Shown one piece after another: positions 6,736 to 11,548 of a stretch of 11,548 bases of DNA. Position 1 is the stretch's first letter. Each line of letters opens with the position of its first letter. Source of the DNA: CAZESH01 sp964514665 (lineage in GTDB: Bacteria > Bacillota > Bacilli > Paenibacillales > KCTC-25726); the NCBI GenBank assembly GCA_964514665.1, contig CAZESH010000122.1, positions 1 to 11,548 on the forward strand, in the 5' to 3' direction. The notes under the pieces are model-generated. The model was given only the letters and a program-made list of their open reading frames with translations, made no database searches and was not told where the DNA came from. A program made the translations under genes and the position numbers.

Positions 6736-7968
6736 GTGAAGCCGGTATTACGCGGTATGGGCGGCTTGGTCGCGCCGGCAATGCTGTGGCTTGCTGCGGC
6801 ATTGATGATGGCGGTATCAGGGGGAGCGGCGTTTACGTTTGTTTTTACCCTTTTTTCCATCGTGCTGCTGAACGCGGTGCTGGTGCAAAGTCTGTCCCTG
6901 CAAGAGGTGGGGCTTACTAGGCAAATTTCCGTCAAGTCATCTCCGGAAGGAGGGGAGGCGGAAATCTTTCTCCATATTCACTGCCGTTCCCTGTTTCCTC
7001 CCGCGTGGCTTATCATTCGAGACGGCTGCCGCAATCGCAGAAACGGCAAACGGTATGGGGTTCGCTTGGCCGTTTTTCCTTGGTTTAAATCGGAATTGCA
7101 GCTGCGTTACATACTGCCTGCACTTCCGCGTGGCGAATACGAATTTTTGGAGACGGTTTTTTCTGCAGGCGATTTGTTCGGTTTCTCGTACAAGGAACGG
7201 AGGGTTTCCCGCATCGGCAGCATGGTCGTATATCCGCCGGCGATCAAGATTGAACAAGTGCCGCAAAAAATGCTGCTGCCTGACGCGAAAAGTTCGGCAA
7301 ACAATCCCTACCCCAGTCCGTCAGCCACAGCCGAATTGCGGGGTGTCCGCAATTATGCCGCAGGAGATCCGTTAAATCGGATCGATTGGAAAACGACGGC
7401 GCGCACCGGATCTTTGAAGACGCGTGAGGATGAAATCTCCACTTACGGCGACATGCTGGTGTTTCTTAATGCCGTTTCCGGGCAGGAAACAGCGGAAAGC
7501 GGAGCAGGCTTTGAGACCTGCGTGCGATTTGCGGCGGGCTTGTTTGAGCTTGCGCCAAAAGGCGGCTCGCGAATCGGCTTTATCGCAAGCGATAACTCCT
7601 ATCGTTCCCATTCCGCGCATGAAAAATATGATCGCGCTGTCATTCTCGGAAAATTGGCAAGTATCATGCCTGATGGAAAAACCGGGTTGGCCTCCGTTAT
7701 TCAGCGAGAAACCGAAGGCGGGCGGGTGCAGGCAATGCTATTGACGCATCGTCTGGATGAAGCTTTCTATCAAGAAATTTCACTGCTGCCGCAAAAAATC
7801 CGCATGAATATGGCTATTGTATACTGCTGCGGCTTTTCCGCCGTTCCTTGGCAGGAGCGGCAGTGCTTTTATAAACTGAAGCCGATCGTCGCGCAAACAG
7901 CCATGTATGCCGCAGCCGGGCAAAGAAGCGATGCGGAAGGAGGAAATCATCATGCCGACGTTTCCTAG
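6736..7968 (+). CDS. yeaD: DUF58 membrane-anchored protein (YeaD-like)
   Basis: This 410-residue protein starts with two closely spaced hydrophobic segments (about 11-32 and 34-51), then a soluble domain with the DUF58 signature around 199-233: LRGVRNYAAGDPLNRIDWK, then TARTGSL and a following acidic stretch. DUF58 proteins have a von Willebrand A-like fold and are habitually paired with MoxR ATPases. In this family the pair is thought to assemble or mature other proteins, but the biochemical role is not established. The GTG start immediately follows the yeaC stop with no intergenic base; GGGCGG about 8 nt upstream lies inside yeaC, so translation is probably coupled. An ATG at 6757 is an alternative without a better ribosome site. 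The 3' end overlaps the start of yebA by 17 nt. Confidence 0.92.
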   Translation: MKPVLRGMGGLVAPAMLWLAAALMMAVSGGAAFTFVFTLFSIVLLNAVLVQSLSLQEVGLTRQISVKSSPEGGEAEIFLHIHCRSLFPPAWLIIRDGCRNRRNGKRYGVRLAVFPWFKSELQLRYILPALPRGEYEFLETVFSAGDLFGFSYKERRVSRIGSMVVYPPAIKIEQVPQKMLLPDAKSSANNPYPSPSATAELRGVRNYAAGDPLNRIDWKTTARTGSLKTREDEISTYGDMLVFLNAVSGQETAESGAGFETCVRFAAGLFELAPKGGSRIGFIASDNSYRSHSAHEKYDRAVILGKLASIMPDGKTGLASVIQRETEGGRVQAMLLTHRLDEAFYQEISLLPQKIRMNMAIVYCCGFSAVPWQERQCFYKLKPIVAQTAMYAAAGQRSDAEGGNHHADVS

Positions 7969-10318
7969 AAAGGCGGCTCCGTCTTATGCAGAGGAGTCGG
8001 GATACCGGAAGCTGAATGCGCCGGAACGGATCATGATTATGGCCGGGCTGTTCGTACTCGCGGCGGAGTGGCTGCTGCCGCTCAAGCAAATGCCGCAAAT
8101 TACCGACTTGTATGTCATTCAACCTTTTTTATGGTTAACGGCGATTTTTTTATTCATGGATTTATGGAAAATGCCCGGACAGGCGGAATGGCCGATTAAA
8201 ATCGCGCTTTGTCTTGGGTTCGTGGTTTATTTGTTCGGGTATTCGCTTACGGACCCGGCTGCTTGGCGGCATTTGGGCGCAGTCGTTTGGAAGGACGGCG
8301 AGTCGCTGCTTCAAGGGAAGCCGGAGCTATTAAGCGCGGAAACGCGCACGTTCATGTTTATGCTGGGCGTATCTCTGCTCTTGTCTGTTGTACAATCGCT
8401 AGTATTGGAAAAACAACGGATATTCTGGCTGATGTCGGCAACTATTTTTTACCTCGTGCTGCTGCAAATTTGGCCGGGTATCGATACTTCCCCAGGATTG
8501 GTACGAGCTTCTGCCAGCGGATTGATCCTGCTTTCTCTTCTTCGGCTGCCGCGTCTGGAGCGGATACATCGCATTCCCGAAGGGAGAAAATCTTGGTCTC
8601 CGCGCTGGCTGGCTTCTACCTTGCTGTTTGTCGGCGGAGCGGTTGCCGCCGGGGTATTTATCTCAGGCGTCGGCGGGGATGGGGCCAAGCCTGACTTGCA
8701 GCGATTTGCAGATTTGCCTGCGCTTTGGCCTTATTCCTCCTCTGCTGCAACTGCCTCCGATTCGGCTCAGTATACAGGCGTCAGTCATCAGTCCGGATGG
8801 TCGCTGGATGACAGCCGCCTTGGCGGCAGCCTGTCGCTGGATGCACATACGGTTTTCATTGCCAAAACGCCGAGCCTCACTTATTGGCGCGGAGAGGCCA
8901 AAAGCGTATACACAGGTTTGGGCTGGAAGGAAAGCCGCAATGATTTGCTGCAAACCTCCCTTGATGCCGACTTGTCGCAAGCAGCCGGACAAGCGGACGG
9001 GACGAGCGGAATGGGGAATACGATTACGCAAGAAATCATGCTGGAACGGCCTTCTTCGGCGCTTCCATTGTTCTCCGGTGGCACCATCCGCAGGGTGGAT
9101 GCCGTCTATGACAGCTCAGGCGTTCCTCTTGCCGCGGGACATTTGCTGATTGATCGGCTTGAGAACAAAGTAACCTTGCAGCCGGATCAGCCGCCGGCCG
9201 CCTATTACAAGCTGGAGACGGAGCTGCCGAAAAGCGGCCCTGACGTGCTGCGCAAAAGTACGGGGGAAATGCCCGATTGGATTGCCGCGGTCAATCTTCA
9301 GCTGCCTGCAGAACTTCCCGAGCGGGTAGTACGGCTGGCACAAACCGTTACCGCCCAAGAGAATAATCAATACGACAAGGTTGTCGCGGTCGAGCAATTT
9401 TTAAAATCGAACTATACCTATAATTTGTCGGGCAACGGTGTTCCGCAAGCGGACGAGGACTTTGCCGACCGCTTTTTGTTTACCGACAAGAAAGGCTATT
9501 GCGATCATTTCTCGACGGCAATGACGGTGATGCTGCGGTCGGTTCATATTCCGGCAAGATGGGTAAAAGGGTTTGCCCCGGGAGAGCCTGTCGATACAGC
9601 CGGGAATGATGCTGCAACTGCAGTGCAGGGAGCGGCGTTCACGGTCAATGTGAAAAATCTGGATGCCCATTCCTGGGTGGAAGTCTATTTTCCTTCCGTG
9701 GGCTGGGTGCCCTTTGACCCTACTCCGGGCTATTCCGATTTTTCCGGCAAAACTGCCAGAGCTTCCGGGATTTCGGCTGCCGGGAGCAGTGGACGGGCCG
9801 TTCAGACGGCGAATTCCCCGCTGAACCAAAATCAGCTATCGGCCGGAAAGGCGAAGACGCCGGCTAATACCGTCTCCACAATCATGCATTACATGACGCA
9901 ATATGGGTTGCAAGCAAAGGAACGGCTGATGGCGCTGTCCTTTGACACTCATAAAATAAAGCTCGCTGCGGGCGCCGTAATGCTGTCGCTCTTCACCCTC
10001 CTGCTGATCAAATCGCTCTGGGGACATGACATTGCCCTGCAGGATGCGATTTTCCGTTATAGACGCGCGGAAGGCGGAAATCAGCGTCTCAGGGCGCTTG
10101 AAAAAGTATGGAAACGGATTTTTCGGCGCTACGGTCCGATTGGACACGAGCAGACTTACAGGGAATATATATCCGCCTTGCAAACAAATGATGAGCAGAA
10201 GCGGCTGGCTCTGAGCGAATTTGTGCTGTTTTATGAGGCGGTGCGGTACGGCAGGAACGATGGGCGCTTGAGCGACATGAAGAAATTGGGCACCATTCTG
10301 GAAAAGATTTTCAAGTAA
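7952..10318 (+). CDS. yebA: Membrane protein with extracytoplasmic transglutaminase-like domain and DUF4129 (YebA-like)
   Basis: This 788-residue protein has five or six N-terminal membrane spans (near 27-44, 52-70, 78-96, 133-152, 157-175 and possibly 183-198) and another at 222-245. A long extracytoplasmic region follows, then a transglutaminase-like core, one more span (670-690) and a cytoplasmic DUF4129-type tail. The catalytic triad is complete: Cys517 in KGYCDHFSTAM, His573 in DAHSWVEVY and Asp589 in FDPTPGY. Such enzymes cleave or cross-link at glutamine or peptide bonds; the substrate here is unknown. An in-frame start at 7907 exists, but ATG 7952 has AAGGAGG (7937-7943) 8 nt upstream and is preferred, giving a 17-nt overlap with yeaD. 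A low-complexity Ser/Ala/Gly-rich linker (about 607-650) separates the catalytic core from the last span. No clear terminator follows. Confidence 0.93.
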   Translation: MPTFPRKAAPSYAEESGYRKLNAPERIMIMAGLFVLAAEWLLPLKQMPQITDLYVIQPFLWLTAIFLFMDLWKMPGQAEWPIKIALCLGFVVYLFGYSLTDPAAWRHLGAVVWKDGESLLQGKPELLSAETRTFMFMLGVSLLLSVVQSLVLEKQRIFWLMSATIFYLVLLQIWPGIDTSPGLVRASASGLILLSLLRLPRLERIHRIPEGRKSWSPRWLASTLLFVGGAVAAGVFISGVGGDGAKPDLQRFADLPALWPYSSSAATASDSAQYTGVSHQSGWSLDDSRLGGSLSLDAHTVFIAKTPSLTYWRGEAKSVYTGLGWKESRNDLLQTSLDADLSQAAGQADGTSGMGNTITQEIMLERPSSALPLFSGGTIRRVDAVYDSSGVPLAAGHLLIDRLENKVTLQPDQPPAAYYKLETELPKSGPDVLRKSTGEMPDWIAAVNLQLPAELPERVVRLAQTVTAQENNQYDKVVAVEQFLKSNYTYNLSGNGVPQADEDFADRFLFTDKKGYCDHFSTAMTVMLRSVHIPARWVKGFAPGEPVDTAGNDAATAVQGAAFTVNVKNLDAHSWVEVYFPSVGWVPFDPTPGYSDFSGKTARASGISAAGSSGRAVQTANSPLNQNQLSAGKAKTPANTVSTIMHYMTQYGLQAKERLMALSFDTHKIKLAAGAVMLSLFTLLLIKSLWGHDIALQDAIFRYRRAEGGNQRLRALEKVWKRIFRRYGPIGHEQTYREYISALQTNDEQKRLALSEFVLFYEAVRYGRNDGRLSDMKKLGTILEKIFK

Positions 10319-10350
10319 GCGCCGCCTTTTTTCGGAGGATTGAAGCCTTC

Positions 10351-10380
10351 TTGACGTTGTCGATTCGATATGGCTATAAT
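10351..10380 (+). promoter_or_regulatory. Sigma-A type promoter for guaA
   Basis: TTGACG (10351-10356) and a perfect TATAAT (10375-10380) are separated by 18 nt, eleven of twelve consensus bases. Transcription would begin near 10387, about 330 nt before the guaA start. The spacer contains GATTCGATA (10362-10370), which has an inverted copy just before guaA at 10687-10695. Because no terminator is visible after yebA, guaA may also receive read-through. Confidence 0.8.
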
Positions 10381-10403
10381 TAGTTCTATTAAATTGGAAC
10401 GTG

Positions 10404-10680
10404 CTATATGTTCGGCATTATTGATTTTCGATTTCGAATAACTCGGATTTATATCCAATCAGTTCGGAGGGGGATTTCTGTTTTCGGTTTCGATTGCTTT
10501 CCGGCGAGGATGTGTAAATAACCAGTTCAGACCTGACTGACCAAGAACCATCGAAGCTATTCATAAAGGGAAGTTCTCCGACATTTCATGGTTCTAGGTC
10601 TCACCAAAAACAGAAATCCCCCTCCGAACTAAGTCGAATCAGAAAACGGAAATCGAAAATCAATAGTGCCGTACATATAG
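10404..10680. repeat. 277-bp imperfect palindrome in the guaA leader (MITE-like or structured RNA)
   Basis: The outer arms 10404-10435 and 10649-10680 are inverted copies with 30 of 32 matches (one mismatch becomes G-U in RNA). The inner arms 10461-10484 and 10607-10630 are perfectly complementary over 24 bp, reading AGTTCGGAGGGGGATTTCTG then TTTT on the left. The stretches between outer and inner arms differ in length (25 versus 18 nt). The central 122 nt hold a nested hairpin: AGACCT (10529-10534) with AGGTCT (10596-10601), and AGAACCAT (10544-10551) with ATGGTTCT (10588-10595). No open frame of useful length is present. Long inverted ends around a short non-coding core suit a MITE; its place between promoter and gene also allows a regulatory RNA. 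There is no U-tract after the stem, so it is not a simple terminator. I found no convincing target-site duplication. Confidence 0.8.
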
Positions 10681-10715
10681 GTAATTATCGAATCATAATG
10701 TACTTGGAGGTTAAT

Positions 10716-11548
10716 ATGAATTTACCATCAGAATTGATCGTAGTGCTCGATTTCGGCGGTCAGTACAACCAATTGATTGCCCGCAGAATCAGGGATCTCG
10801 GGGTTTACAGCGAGCTTTTGCCCTATAATACGCCTGCGGATAAAATCGCCGCTCTCAAGCCCAAGGGCATCGTTTTCTGGGGTGGTCCGGCCAGCGTCTA
10901 TGCGGACAATGCACCGTTGGTTGATCCCGCCGTATACGCGCTTGGTATTCCGATCTTGGGGATTTGCTATGGCATGCAGATGATGTCGCACCAGCTCAAA
11001 GGAAAAGTGGAGAAAGCGGAAAAACGGGAATATGGAAAGGCCGTGGTTCAATTTTCCGAGTCCAGCTTGCTGGCGAAGGGATTGGAACAGTCCCAGCAGG
11101 TATGGATGAGCCACAGCGACTTGGTGCTGGAGCCGCCTGCCGGCTTCGTTGTGGATGCGCAGACCGGACATGCCCCTGTGGCGGCCATGAGCCATCCGGA
11201 AAAACGCTTGTTTGCCGTGCAGTTTCACCCCGAGGTGCGGCACACGGTTTATGGAAACGAATTGATCCGCAACTTTCTTTTCGAGGTTTGCGGCTGTTCC
11301 GGAGATTGGAGCATGGAAACGTTCATCGACGATACGATCCGCGACGTACGCGAGCAGGTAGGCGACAGGAAGGTGCTGTGCGCGCTGAGCGGCGGTGTGG
11401 ATTCCTCGGTAGTGGCCATACTGCTGCATAAGGCAATCGGCGATCGGCTGACATGCATGTTCATCGATCACGGTCTGCTGCGCAAAGGCGAGGCCGACAG
11501 CGTGATGGAGACCTTTGTGGGCAAATTTGACATGCATGTGGTCAAAGT
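10716..11548 (+). CDS. guaA: GMP synthase (glutamine-hydrolysing), 5' part, runs off window
   Basis: The frame is open from ATG 10716 to the right edge (277 codons seen; the family has about 510-525 residues). GuaA makes GMP from XMP, glutamine and ATP in the cytoplasm, the last step of guanine nucleotide synthesis. The N-terminal class I glutamine amidotransferase domain opens with VLDFGGQYNQLIARRIRDLG and carries the full triad: Cys84 in GICYGMQ, His171 and Glu173 in QFHPEVRHT. The ATP-pyrophosphatase domain begins with the P-loop SGGVDSS (225-231) and the FIDHGLLRKGE motif. TTGGAGG lies 5 nt before the start. The sequence agrees closely with Paenibacillus GuaA as I remember it; FWGGPASVY has Trp where Ser is usual. 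It follows yebA as in B. subtilis, but behind a 397-nt non-coding region with its own promoter and a large palindrome. Confidence 0.97.
   Translation, partial: MNLPSELIVVLDFGGQYNQLIARRIRDLGVYSELLPYNTPADKIAALKPKGIVFWGGPASVYADNAPLVDPAVYALGIPILGICYGMQMMSHQLKGKVEKAEKREYGKAVVQFSESSLLAKGLEQSQQVWMSHSDLVLEPPAGFVVDAQTGHAPVAAMSHPEKRLFAVQFHPEVRHTVYGNELIRNFLFEVCGCSGDWSMETFIDDTIRDVREQVGDRKVLCALSGGVDSSVVAILLHKAIGDRLTCMFIDHGLLRKGEADSVMETFVGKFDMHVVK

Noticed and set aside
10319..10336. T-run after the yebA stop as a terminator
   Set aside because: The GCCGCC before the six T residues has no complementary arm close enough to form a stem.
10466..10543. A ribosome-site-like GGAGG in the left palindrome arm followed at 7 nt by a CTG-started 20-codon frame
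   Set aside because: CTG is a rare start, the frame is very short, and the GGAGG is fully sequestered by the opposite arm of the palindrome; composition alone can explain it.
10381..10715. Purine (G-box) riboswitch before guaA
   Set aside because: This would be expected for a guanine gene in Bacilli, but the conserved core segments (TATAAT...GTTTCTAC...CCGTAAA...GACTA) are not present in order on either strand.
10728..11537. A 269-codon open frame on the minus strand opposite guaA
   Set aside because: It is antisense to a clear GuaA frame that carries both catalytic domains, and its translation resembles no protein I know; it is open only because of guaA codon use.

Overview
The window looks like a piece of a low-to-mid GC Gram-positive chromosome of the Bacilli, most likely a Paenibacillus relative. 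Reasons: strong AGGAGG-type ribosome sites, TTG and GTG starts, a lipobox-type solute-binding protein, binding-protein-dependent sugar permeases without their own ATPase, and the gene order yeaC-yeaD-yebA-guaA, which I know from Bacillus subtilis. The genus is inference from remembered sequences; no search was run.

Layout. Bases 1-5480 hold a plus-strand amino-sugar uptake and catabolism cluster: the C-terminal part of a ROK-family protein (kinase or repressor; its N-terminus is off the window), a sugar-binding lipoprotein, two MalF/MalG-type permeases, and two successive sugar-phosphate deaminase/isomerase genes. The first of these resembles AgaI (galactosamine-6-phosphate isomerase) and the second is a normal NagB (glucosamine-6-phosphate deaminase). 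A terminator-like hairpin sits between the binding protein and the permeases and probably sets their relative expression. A strong intrinsic terminator at 5510-5542 closes the cluster.

Bases 5698-10318 hold a tightly coupled three-gene operon of visibly higher GC: a MoxR-type AAA+ ATPase (yeaC), a DUF58 membrane-anchored protein (yeaD) and a large membrane protein with an extracytoplasmic transglutaminase-like domain (yebA). This triplet is widespread, and its exact job in Bacilli is not settled. The transglutaminase fold outside the membrane, together with a chaperone-like ATPase, suggests envelope or protein maturation.

Bases 10319-10715 are non-coding and are the most unusual part. A near-consensus sigma-A promoter (10351-10380) is followed by a very long imperfect palindrome (10404-10680): a 32-bp outer arm (30 matches), a 24-bp perfect inner arm and a 122-nt central segment with its own nested hairpin. 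Then comes the start of guaA (GMP synthetase), which runs off the right edge. If the promoter is used, guaA mRNA carries a leader of about 330 nt dominated by this fold. The palindrome could be a MITE inserted in the leader or a structured regulatory RNA. It does not match the purine riboswitch consensus as I know it.
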